Source of the DNA: Symbiodinium natans
Lineage: Eukaryota; Sar; Dinophyceae; Suessiales; Symbiodiniaceae
DNA: 64,000 bases
Assembly: GCA_905221605.1 (NCBI GenBank)
Contig: CAJNDS010000557.1
Span: 1,726,738-1,790,737 of the forward strand
Direction of reading: 5' to 3'
The stretch's first letter is position 1; the number at the start of each line of letters is the position of its first letter. The notes beneath the pieces are model-generated. The model was not told where the DNA came from. It did not search any database and was given only the letters and a program-made list of their open reading frames with translations. Shown here one piece after another: positions 54,083 through 62,982 of this stretch. The position numbers and the translations under genes were made by a program.

Positions 54083-54592
54083 TAGGGGTCCCTTCTTATA
54101 CCCCTTAAATTGGGTAAGGCAACCTCTGACCTTGGTTGGTTATTTGGGATCCTACTCTTTATAAAACGGTAAACTCTTTTGGGCCAGGATATTCAGCCCC
54201 CAAGTTGTTCTTCTTCAAGCCCTAAAGAATTCTTTAGGGGGGGGGGGGGGTTCGCTCGGGTTTCCGGGACTCAGGGCACCTGGGGTTTGGGATTCGGGGA
54301 GCAGGGCTAAGGGCTCTGCATTCCTAAACCCTAAACCCTGAACCCTAGAGGGCCTCTGCCCTGATTTCAGGACTTCAGCATGTCGTGTTATTTGGGAGTC
54401 TTTCTTGGCTTTGGGGGCCTGGGCTTCCTGCTTCAGGCTGGCTAGACCCCCAGAAATACACAAACCCCTCAACCCATGAACCCGAAACCCTAAACCCCAA
54501 ACCCTAAACCCCAAACCCTAAACCCTAAACCCCAAACCTGTTTAAACCCGAAACCCTAAACCCCAAACCCTAAACCCCAAACCCTCCTTGAG

Positions 54593-54914
54593 GTGAAAGC
54601 AGTACCGGATCCTCAGAAAGCGGCCGAGTTCTTCAAAGCCCAGCTGCACTCTCTGCGGCCGTTGATCATGGAGGAGCCCTCCTTGTCTCTACGTACCCAA
54701 GGTTTTGAGGGTTTAGGGATTAGGATTGAGGGTTTAGGGATTAGGATTTAGGGTTTAGGGTTTAGGTTTTGGGGTTTAGGGTTTAGGGTTTACATGTGTT
54801 TTGAGCGTTTGTGCTGAGGCTGTCTGAACTGCTCAGGACATTCCTGCCACTGGCCTGAAGCCCAACAAAAGGAGTCTGAACGCGTCAGCCTCAGTTGCTG
54901 TAGGGGCTGAGAAG
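54593..54914 (+). CDS. Two exons, unknown gene
   Basis: 54593-54701 follows CTTGAG and reads KAVPDPQKAAEFFKAQLHSL, then RPLIMEEPSLSLRTQ, to a GTTTTG donor. 54837-54914 follows GCTCAG and reads IPATGLKPNKRSLNASASVA before AAG/GTTATG. In the phase left by the first exon the second reads HWPEAQQKESERVSL instead, so its frame is uncertain. Confidence 0.45.
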
Positions 54915-55493
54915 GTTATGGGTCACCTAGTTTCTTTCAGGTTCAGGGGGTCAGTAGCTTAGGGACTGAGAAGGTTGCCGGTCACCTAGAGTCTATTTCG
55001 GGTTCAGGGGTAAGGGTTTAGGGATTAGGGTTTAGGGTTTAGGGTTTCGGGTTTTGGGTTTAGGGTTTAGGGGTTTTGGGCTTGGGGTTGGTTTTGGCAT
55101 CGGGGTTTTGTGCATTTGGCTTTCGGGTCCGGGGAAGCTTGGATGCGCTGCTGGGCATCGCTGCCCCACACGCCACAAAGGCAACACGACTAAACCCTAA
55201 ACCCTAAACCCCAAACCCTAAACCCTAAACCCTAAACCCCTAAACCCCTAAACCCCCAAACCCTAGACCCCAAACATTTTGCAAAGAAAAATCATCAAAA
55301 AAAAACCGCAGCCTCGATAAAAGCCGGGAGCGCCGGATGACCTAAGCCCTAAACCCTAAACCCCCAAACTCCCGAACCCCTAAACCCCAATCCCTACTCC
55401 CTAAATCCCAAACCCTAAACCCTAAACCCAAACCCTAAACCCCAAACCCTGAACCCTAAACCATAAGCCCCTAAACCCCAAACCCAGAACCCT

Positions 55494-55590
55494 AAACCCT
55501 AAACCCCTAAACCCCTAAACCCCTAAACCCCTAAACCCCTAAACCCCTAAACCCCTAAACCCCTAAACCCCTAAACCCCTAAACCCCTAA
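55494..55590 (-). repeat. CCCCTAAA octamer array
   Basis: About 11 copies of the same eight-base variant as at 4331-4436, followed by a short CCCTCAAA block. Confidence 0.9.
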
Positions 55591-55736
55591 ACCCTCAAAC
55601 CCTCAAACCCTCAAACCCTCAACCCCAACCCCAAACGCTGAACCCTAAGCCCTAATCCCTAAACCCTAAACCATAATCCTAAACCCTGAACCCTGAACCC
55701 TAAACCCTAAACCCTCTCCCAGGCTGGCACACACAG

Positions 55737-55798
55737 GGTTGGTCTGGTCTACGCTTCTGCAGTGCCCGTGAATACTTACCTGCATCTCGGGAGCACTC
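55737..55798 (+). CDS. Probable exon, unknown
   Basis: Reads VGLVYASAVPVNTYLHLGST between heptamer runs. Confidence 0.35.
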
Positions 55799-55874
55799 CC
55801 CCTAAACCATAAACCCTAAACCTGAACCCTAAACCCTAAACACTCTTTTTCGGTTTTTTGCGCTGGCGGGTTTA

Positions 55875-55999
55875 CCCTAAACCCTAAACCCTAAACCCTA
55901 AACCCTAAACCCTAAACCCTAAACCCTAAACCCTAAACCCTAAACCCTAAACCCTAAACCCCAAACCCCAAACCCTAAACCCTAAACCCTAAACCCTAA
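55875..55999 (-). repeat. CCCTAAA array, about 17 units
   Basis: C-strand run with two CCCCAAA variants. Confidence 0.95.
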
Positions 56000-56675
56000 A
56001 AGGTTCAAACTCTTCCGAAGCAGACGAGGAATCGGGCCACCAGTCAGGAGCACGTCACACACCAGAACGCAATCGCGGCTGCCGGGCTGGCAAAGAGTTT
56101 TTTTTCTGGGGTTAAGGGTTCAGGGTTTAGGGCTTAGGGTTTAGGGTTCAGGATTTAGGGTTTAGGGCTTAGGGTTTAGGGTTCAGGGTTTAGGGCTTAG
56201 GGTTTGGGGTTTAGGGTTTAAGAAGTAGGGTTCAGGGATTAGGGTTTAGGGCTCACGGGTTTAGAGTTCAGGGTTGAGGGTTCAGGGTATAGAGTTTAGG
56301 CCTAAACCCTCAGCGACTCGGACACCCAGCCATGTTGGGCCGAGTTCCGACACCCTAAGCCCTAAGCCTGGGGGGGGTCGGGAACCTTCAACCCAAAACC
56401 CTAAATCCGAAACCCGAAACCCTAGACCCCTAAACTCCTAGACCCCTAAACCCCTAAACCCCTAAACCCCTAAACCTCTAATCCCCTACACCCCTAAACC
56501 TAAATCCCTAAACCCCCAAACCCCTAAACCCCTAAACCCTAGACCCTAAACCCAAGCCCAAGCCCCGAAATCTCGGCATCCTACATGCCAAGGCATCTTA
56601 AACCCTAAACCCCTAAACCCCCCTAAACCCCCAAACCCTAAACCCCAAATGGAAGGGGGGGGAGGAGCTTCTCAT

Positions 56676-57100
56676 TGTCCGACCGAGGAACTGGTACTCA
56701 AAGCTCAGTATTACGGAGCTCTGTGGCTTGGCAGTTCTGTGGTGCCCTTTTGCTGCCCTTTTGCCTGTTTTTTGTAGGGTTTAGGGTTTAGGGTGCAGGG
56801 TTTAGGGTTTAGGGTGCAGGGTTTAGGGTTTAGGGTTTGGGTTAAGGGGCTCCTTTTTTAGTAGCAGGGCTTAGAAGTTGGGTTTAGGGTTTAGGGTTTA
56901 GGGTTCAGGGTTTAGGGTTTAGGGTTTTAGGGTGTAGGGCTTCGGGTGGAAGGTTTAGGTAACCATCACCAGAAGGGCACCCCATCAGGGTGTGGTTGCC
57001 CGGCTACCAAGGAAGCATGCGGCGACGCATCCAGAGCGCCCAGCCGACGCAAAGCCGAGAAAAGTTTACCTGATGCCCTTGGGAGGCCTCAGCATCTAAA
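56676..57100 (+). CDS. Exon islands ending in a basic C-terminus, unknown
   Basis: About 56676-56760 reads LLIVRPRNWYSKLSITELCG. About 56961-57100 reads RRAPHQGVVARLPRKHAATH, then AKPRKVYLMPLGGLSI, to a TAA. The second island begins within a sequence that resembles a shrunken family A element (GGTAACC ... GGCTACCAAGG, 56960-57012), so the coding start may be just after it. Confidence 0.35.
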
Positions 57101-57453
57101 GCCCTAAATCCGGCGAAGCCCCAAAACCCTCAAAGCCCTACAAGCCCCTGATGAACCCTTTGTTATGAGACCTAAGCCTCCCCAAGCCCTTACGAACCCA
57201 GACCTTCTTCTAGACCCTTCTACACCCCAAATCCCAAACCCTAAACCCTAAACCCTAAACCCTAAACCCTGAACCCTAAACCCTAAACCCTAAACCCTAA
57301 ACCCTGAACCCTGAACCCTGAACCCTGAACCCTGAACCCTTCCACACCCCTGAGGCCTGGTAGTAAATCCTAAAGCCTTGCAAGCCTTAGGCCCAAGCCT
57401 CCAGAGGGCTTTAGGGTGTGGGGTGAGCAGCCCCAGGCTCGAATCCCAAAAAG

Positions 57454-57531
57454 AGTTTAGGGTTTAGGGTTTAGGGTTTAGGGTTTAGGGTTTAGGGTTT
57501 AGGGTTTAGGGTTTAGGGTTTAGGGTTTAGG
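57454..57531 (+). repeat. TTTAGGG array, about 11 units
   Basis: Perfect G-strand run. Confidence 0.95.
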
Positions 57532-57563
57532 TTTTGAACCGCCCAAAAAAGCTAAATCCTAAG

Positions 57564-57643
57564 CCGCCAAAGCCAACCTCCCACAAAAAGGCGGGGTCTT
57601 CAACAACTCGTGGGACCTCATTGCAAGGCACCAGCCTTGCCAA
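57564..57643 (+). CDS. Probable exon, unknown
   Basis: Reads PKPTSHKKAGSSTTRGTSLQ between two heptamer arrays. Confidence 0.3.
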
Positions 57644-57987
57644 GGGTTTAGGGGTTTAGGGTTTAGGGTTTAGGGTTTAGGGTTTATGGTTTAGGGTTTA
57701 GGGTTTAGGGTTTAGGGTTTAGGGTTTGGTTGGGGTTTAGGGCTTGTCGGTTCGGGGTTTATGGTTCAAGTGTTCGGGGCGTTGAGGGGCCGAGGTGTAC
57801 CAGTGCAAACCGGGTTAGGGGCCACGGAGTGGGGTCTGGATAGGGCAGCAGGCGTTTAGATGTTCCACAAACGCCTTCAGCCTGAAACCTTAAACCCTAA
57901 ACTGCAAACCCCAAGCCCTAAACCTAAACCCTAAACGCCCAAGCTAACCCTAAACCGTCAACTTTTTGAGTTTCGGGTTTGGGCGCC

Positions 57988-58412
57988 ATGGCGTTTGCGC
58001 ATTTTTTTGAGACCTGCATGGCATCTGTTACGCGTGCCTGCGTAAAGGAAAACCCTAAACACTAAAGAGTCCTGAGGGTTAGGGTTTAGCGAGCGAAAAG
58101 CCATTCGGACGTCAGTTCTGGCGAAATATCGCTTCAGCAACGGTTCAGAAGCTCAGAAGCTGGGGGCAATTCGTTGAACGGAAAGCCCGAATAGAGGCCT
58201 TAGTGATTAGAATAGGGTATTTTTTTTGGGGGGGGGGGTTATAACATGAGTAGTTATCCCAACCCTATGGTAGTGTAGCCCGAAATCGTAAGCCCGAAGC
58301 CGGCAGGAGCATGGCCACTGCCATCGAGATGCTGACCGAGGATGAGTTGAAACGTGTGGAGATTCATCCCCTGACGTGGTCCGGCAGTGCGAAAGAAAAG
58401 CGCCTCCTCTGA
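57988..58412 (+). CDS. Small gene of about three exons, unknown
   Basis: An ATG opens MAFAHFFETCMASVTRACVK, ending at a GAAAAC donor (57988-58047). The second island (about 58090-58175) reads RKAIRTSVLAKYRFSNGSEA. The third (about 58290-58412) reads SMATAIEMLTEDELKRVEIH, then PLTWSGSAKEKRLL, to a TGA at 58410-58412. The intron between the last two carries a reverse copy of the poly-C/poly-A element (58207-58257). Splice points are approximate. Confidence 0.45.
58207..58257 (-). mobile_element. Family F relative with T8/G11 junction
   Basis: In reverse complement it starts GGATAACTAC, contains a C11-A8 junction and ends TACCCTATTCTAATC, the same order as 38614-38722. Confidence 0.6.
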
Positions 58413-58750
58413 AATTGCTTTCTCGGGTTTTAGGGTTTAGGGTTTCAGGGTTTAGGGTTTCAGGGTTTAGGGTTTTAGGGTTTAGGGTTCTCTTTTGTTG
58501 AGTTGGGAGCCTCTTATATGGGGGCGGAATAAATACTTGTAGTATTCCCTTATGGTCCCTATAAAGGCCTGCTATAATAACCCCCAAAACCCTTGTTAAG
58601 GCCCTACAGTACGTTTTCATGCCAGTGGGGATGGGGCCTGAAACCCTAAACTCATCTCCCTCAGGGTGCAGGCCAGGGAGTTAGGACGTTTAGGGTTTAG
58701 GGTTTAGTGTTCTTAGGGTTTAGGGTTTAGGGCTTCGGGTTTTATAGGGT

Positions 58751-59143
58751 TTAGGGTTTAGGAGGGTCTTGACAGACGTAGGGCTGGGCTTTAGGTTGTT
58801 CGTGTGAAGGCTTCGTGTTGTAGGGTGCTTTGATACATGGCCGGGGCAGCTGAGGAACATGCTGGAGACGCATTTCGGTGAGCTGCTCTCGAAGTGATCC
58901 ATTTTGCTCCAGGTACGCGTTTTGTTCGCGGATGTGAACCCTAATCCCAGACAAAGCTTTGCCACATCCGAAGCCCTCTGCTTGGCGGCCATAACAAGGC
59001 CCTTTTGAAACCCTAGATCCAGATGCTATAACCCCAAATGCAAAATGCCAGGACCGGGCGCTGTCCACAAGCCGCAATGTTCTGATTGTGATGGCGGGGT
59101 CAAAAAGTTTGCGAGCAGATGTTTGTGACAGTTTGTGACTCAC
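58751..59143 (-). CDS. Possible minus-strand gene, N-terminal part
   Basis: An ATG on the minus strand at 59143 opens a 130-codon frame. It reads KLFDPAITIRTLRLVDSARS and IREQNAYLEQNGSLREQLTE (helical) before running into heptamer-derived residues near 58790. The first 100 or so codons are protein-like, while plus-strand frames here are broken. If real, it is transcribed divergently from the voltage-gated channel gene 230 bases away. Confidence 0.4.
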   Translation of the reverse strand: MSHKLSQTSARKLFDPAITIRTLRLVDSARSWHFAFGVIASGSRVSKGPCYGRQAEGFGCGKALSGIRVHIREQNAYLEQNGSLREQLTEMRLQHVPQLPRPCIKAPYNTKPSHEQPKAQPYVCQDPPKP

Positions 59144-59371
59144 AATCTTTGCCCAACAAGACAGCGAAGAACCGCCGCATTGCCGTCGTCCGTGTTCCTG
59201 TCTTTATCAAGCTCATTCAACATGCCCTAAGCATTCATAGTGTCAGAGGAACCAAAGTCCAAGATGCATTTAGATGAAAGTAAGTTCCTGACACAGTTCT
59301 CCAGTGCAGTTCACTATCGATTCTGCATGAAGGGGTGAGAAACTGTCTCCTCACACGAGCTCTTGGCCAAC

Positions 59372-62300
59372 ATGCTTGGGCAAACCTCCTGCTGCGCGCA
59401 GCGCCAGGAGGAGGTGGTAGATGCCCTGCTGAGGCGTGCCGAAGATCGCCTTGACAGGCTTTGCCAGCAGGTGCGCGCCAAGATTTCCAGGGAGATGGAT
59501 GACGCAACCTGTAAGCTCCTGGCACGAGCAGCTCCAGGCTCTGAGTTTCTGGCTGCCGAGAGCGCCCCCGTGTTGCTTAGGCAGGCCCTTGGGATGTTTC
59601 TTTTGGATTTCTTGGGACATTTGCTTTTTAATATTTGCCTTTTTGAAGGCTTAAGATTAAGAGGATCTTATTCAGGAATATTTTTTCAGAGGCCTTTAGG
59701 GCCATCGGAGGTTGAATGAGTGGCCTGAAAATGATGCTGACCTGAAGACCACCACGCCAGACCCTCCCGCCGACGTGAACGACCCGCAGCGGGCACAATC
59801 CCGGCGCACCAGCACAATGATGAAGAAAAAGGATGAGCCGGGTGCGGCGCACCGCATCTTAGGGCTCCCCAGTACTGGCTCAGAGCGTGGTGCCGTGGTG
59901 GAAAGCAGTAGCTGGCTGCACGCCATGGGGCTACAGATCGTGACGAGCGCACGCTTTGAGTTCGTCAGCATGTCGATGATTGCGGCTAGGACCCAGAGTA
60001 CGTAGGCCTTCCCTCCCTTTGTTTAGCGTTCAGGTTCTCTTATATGCCCGTTGGACCAATAAACAGCACACTTTGTGTACTCCTAGGTTACCTCTTGGGT
60101 CTAGGTGGTGTATTCGCTTGTGCTCGGCCTCCAGATCAATTACTTGGCAACGACTCTGACAGATGACGCAGGTTGGTGGGATGAGTTGGATGTGGCCTTT
60201 GGCGCCTACTTCCTTTTCGAGGTGGCCCTCAAGCTCTTCGTGTATCGCCTCAGCTTCTTCACTATGCATGGCTGCTTCTGGAACCTTACCTTATAATCGC
60301 CGAGTATATCCATAACCTTTTGGAGTATGTAAGATCCTGCCACAATTCAAAGCTTCACCTTTGTTGGCACAGGATATTCAGCAACTAGGTTACCTCTCCC
60401 AGCGGCCGCCATTTTCCCCGATTTTTTTTTTTTTTTTTGGGGGGGGGGGGGGGGCTGGATCGCGAAATCCTTATGAACTCTATCCGAGATACCTCCCAAA
60501 ACAGGATGCCCCTCTGTTAAACCTTAAATCCGAGTTTAGGGTTTTAGGGTTTTAGAGTTTTAGGGTTTTAGGGCTTTAGGGCTTTAGGGTTTTAGCGTTT
60601 AAGGGTTTAAGGGTTTAGGGGTTTAGGGGTTTAGGGTTTAGGGGGCAATCCTAGGAACCTACTGGACTTGGTACTCTGTGCATTGCAGCTCTTCGAAGAA
60701 ATCGCGATGCTGACGCTCTGGGGGGGCAACGTAGGGATGCCCCAGGCAGGGTTTAGGGTTTAGAGTTCAGGGTTCAAGTTTGGGTTTAGGTTTAGGGGTT
60801 GAGGGTTTAGGGTTAGGGGTATAGGGTTCAGGGCTTAGGGTTTAGGGTTTGATTATTGAAATTGTCTTGGGTTTGTGTCCTGGTTTTTTTTGGGGGTGGG
60901 CGGAGGGGGGTTGGGGGAGGTTTGCCGGGTTTTGCCGGGTCGCGTTCTGTTTTTGTTGCTTCTTGCTCTTCATTTTGCCTTCTGAGGCCTTTTGGCCTCT
61001 TCACTTTGGAGGGCTGTTGGGGCCTTGAAGACATGTCTCTTGAAGCCTTGTTGGGGTTCTTTGAAGGAGTTTTGTAGCACACCGAACTTGCAGGCTTTGA
61101 GAAATTGAAGGATTATTGTAGCCAATCGAAATCGCAAGTTCTGACTGAATTACGAACAATTTCTTTTTGGGGTGGGCCTTGAAGGTTTCGGGTTCAAGCA
61201 GGGAGCTTCCCCAATGTGTTCGGAATCCTCCCTTCTGAGTACACGCCAAATGTCACCCCCCAAAAAACCCTAGACGCTAAACCCCTAAACCCTACACCCT
61301 ACACCCTAAACCCTAAACCCCTAAACCCTAAACCCTAAACCCTAAACCCCTGGTATCTCCAGGCCGGCGCCATGAGAACCGTACGCCTCCTGCGCAGCAT
61401 TAAGGTGATGAGGCTGATCCGCGCGGTCAAGTTTGCTGAAGAGCTGCAACTTCTGGTGGGGGTTTCTGAACATTCGGGGTACCTTAATTAGGGTTTCGGG
61501 TTTAGGGTTTAGGGTTGAGGGTTGAGGGTTGAGGGTTTAGGGTTTAGGGTTTAGGGGGTACCTTCTTGGGGTCCTTATTGTAAGGGAATCCTATTATGCG
61601 GGGTCTATATTATTCAGGGTCCCTTATTTTCGAAAACCCGAAGGTGAGCTGCTTGTTGCTCTCGATGCAGACCTTCATGTGGGTGTTGGTGCTGCTGGTG
61701 ATGACTGTTTATGTCATAGCGATCTACATTACGCAAACAGTGTACGTCTACAGGCTTGACAACCCGGGCAACGCGGAACTCGCGGACAAGTTTGGCACTT
61801 TGTGGGTTAGCATGCTGTCAGTCTTCCAATCTCTCACTGGAGGTATCTTTGTCGTAGTTTTGGGTAACATTTTATTCTTAAGGGTACTTAAACCCAATGA
61901 GGTTAAAACATTTTAATACTATCCGAACCATGAATCAGGTATGGATTGGAACGATGTGTCCGATCCCCTCATCAAGTACATCTCCCCGGCGTTTGGAACG
62001 GTCTACGTGGTTTACAATGCTTTCTGCTACCTGGCCCTGATGAATGTCATCACAGGCACCTTTGTGGAGGCGGTCAGTGAACAAGCAGAAGGCCTCAAAA
62101 CTCGATCGCGGACGCTGAGGGCGCGCCAAGCTTTCCGCGACGTCGATGAGGATGAGTCCGGCCTGATAAACCTCTCCGAGCTCACCAGCTCTACAAATGC
62201 TGCAGCCATGGACGAGTTCTTCAGATCCTAGGTAGCCCAGTGGTACCCTTTACTTTTTTTGGTTATAGGTTCCCTTGTAAGATACACCAACCCCAAAAGG

Positions 62301-62698
62301 GGTGCCCTTATACTGATATGGTTGCTGGGCTACCAAGGATCGATGCGAGTGGAGCCGACTGAGGCCAAGAACCTCCTGGAGGTGTTGGACGAGGATTCCC
62401 TAGAAGGGACCCTTAATCTTCTTCCCCTTTATAACCCCCAGACATACCTTATATAGTCCCTATAAGCCTCAGTAGCCCCCAAATAACCCCTAGAGAACCT
62501 AAGTGAGTCCCTTGACAGGATGGATCTGGGACCATCAACTTCGATGAGTTCCTCCAGGGCACCCTGAGGCTTCACAGCCCGGCCAGGGAGGCAGACGTGG
62601 TGCTCTTGGGGCATGAGATGAAGCAGCTCTTCACGAGCACGCGGAAGGAGATGAAGCTCATCAGGGATTATTTGGAGAGGCCGGCTTGGAGTGCGTAG
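59372..62698 (+). CDS. Single-domain voltage-gated cation channel with two EF-hands, 9 exons
   Basis: Exons 59372-59580, 59711-59984, 60105-60280, 60655-60745, 61363-61455, 61644-61842, 61939-62223, 62338-62393 and 62519-62698 sum to 1563 bases, 520 aa, with all phases consistent. S1 is SMSMIAVVYSLVLGLQI, S2 FGAYFLFEVALKLFVY and S3 NLLDLVLCALQLFEE. S4 is RTVRLLRSIKVMRLIRAVK, seven positive charges every third residue. S5 is MWVLVLLVMTVYVIAIYI. The pore reads FQSLTGGMDW, followed by S6. Calcium-binding loops DEDESGLINLSE and DEDGSGTINFDE suggest a calcium-regulated membrane cation channel; ion selectivity cannot be read by eye. Introns use GC (3), GA (3) and GT (2) donors in this model. The first ATG is provisional, and an upstream exon ending at GTAAGT (59271) is possible. 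Confidence 0.92.
59581..59710 (+). mobile_element. Channel intron 1, introner-like with a relative after the stop codon
   Basis: A 130-base GC-AG intron. Its AAGAGGATCTTATTCAGGAA and ATTTTTTCAGAGG blocks recur in diverged form at 62769-62801, just after the stop codon. Confidence 0.65.
59985..60104 (+). mobile_element. Channel intron 2, introner of family H (copy 2)
   Basis: A 120-base intron, GC to AG. Its ends form an imperfect inverted repeat of about 20 bases (CTAGGACCCAGAGTACGTAG versus the complement of the final CCTAGGTTACCTCTTGGGTC). Confidence 0.8.
60281..60654 (+). other. Channel intron 3 (374 bases): GA donor, poly-T/poly-G junction and TTTAGGG variants
   Basis: Flanked by the direct repeat GGAACCT (from 60280 and 60654), so the uninterrupted exon would read CTGGAACCTACTGG. 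Inside are T17-G16 (about 60422-60454) and heptamer variants (60540-60640). Confidence 0.85.
60746..61362 (+). other. Channel intron 4 (617 bases)
   Basis: GC to AG, with CCAGGC shared at both junctions. Contains heptamer variants, a T/G-rich strand-biased block (60870-61075) and a short CCCTAAA array (61280-61350). Confidence 0.85.
61456..61643 (+). mobile_element. Channel intron 5: family G introner interrupted by a TTTAGGG array
   Basis: A GT-AG intron of 188 bases. The left part (GGTTTCTGAACATTCGGGGT) and right part (CTTCTTGGGGTCCTT...) match the uninterrupted 105-base intron at 35532-35636. The array at about 61490-61556 is flanked on both sides by GGGGTACCTT. Confidence 0.88.
61843..61938 (+). 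other. Channel intron 6 (96 bases)
   Basis: GT-AG, flanked by the direct repeat AGGTAT. No heptamer array and no clear inverted repeat. It shows the size of an intron without arrays. Confidence 0.85.
62228..62337 (+). mobile_element. Family A introner (copy 2), forms channel intron 7
   Basis: A 110-base element with inverted ends CTAGGTAGCCCAG and CTGGGCTACCAAG. It is flanked by GATC on both sides (62224-62227 and 62338-62341). Removing element plus one GATC restores the exon reading FFRSMRVEP. In the splice model the intron is 62224-62337 with a GA donor, whose GA comes from the target duplication. Confidence 0.93.
62394..62518 (+). mobile_element. Family C introner, channel intron 8
   Basis: A 125-base intron splitting the second EF-hand loop. 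GA donor, CAG acceptor. The flanking direct repeat is AGGAT. Imperfect inverted ends (AGAAGGGACCCTTA versus the complement of GTGAGTCCCTTGACA) resemble 53979-54082. Confidence 0.82.
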
Positions 62699-62982
62699 GA
62701 ACCGAGTATCCTGAGGCCGATTAGGCCCCTGGGATCTTTTTTCTTGCCTTATTGGGGTTAGTAATTTAAGAGGATCATACTTCGAAATATCTTTCAGAGG
62801 GTTCTGAATCCTGGCTAATTATACATGAACCATTGAGAGGGTGTTTTTGGAAGAGCTCGTATCACCTAATTGAAGCCAAAGGCTTCTCATTGAATGCCCA
62901 AAAAGCTGTTGAGTGCATCATTAGCGCGTCCGTAGAATGAAAATGCCTGTTGCGCACGAGATCTTTACTGGTTTAGGGTCTA

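Larger units (their letters stand above)
1..62980. repeat. Interspersed telomere-type heptamer (TTTAGGG / CCCTAAA)
   Basis: The heptamer and its one-base variants occur in nearly every non-coding stretch from the first base to about 62.97 kb. Runs range from one unit to more than thirty. Both orientations are present, sometimes facing each other within one intron. Because genes lie among the arrays throughout, this is interstitial sequence and not a chromosome end. Wherever exon junctions could be resolved (GST gene, two channel genes) the arrays fall inside introns. TTTAGGG is the telomere repeat of plants and of several alveolates including dinoflagellates. Confidence 0.97.

Noticed and set aside
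3280-62600. Many 60-100 codon frames with LNPKP, NPKPQTLNPK or GFRV-type peptides
   Set aside because: These peptides are direct translations of CCCTAAACCC and GGGTTTAGGG repeats and occur on whichever strand lacks a stop, so they are not genes.
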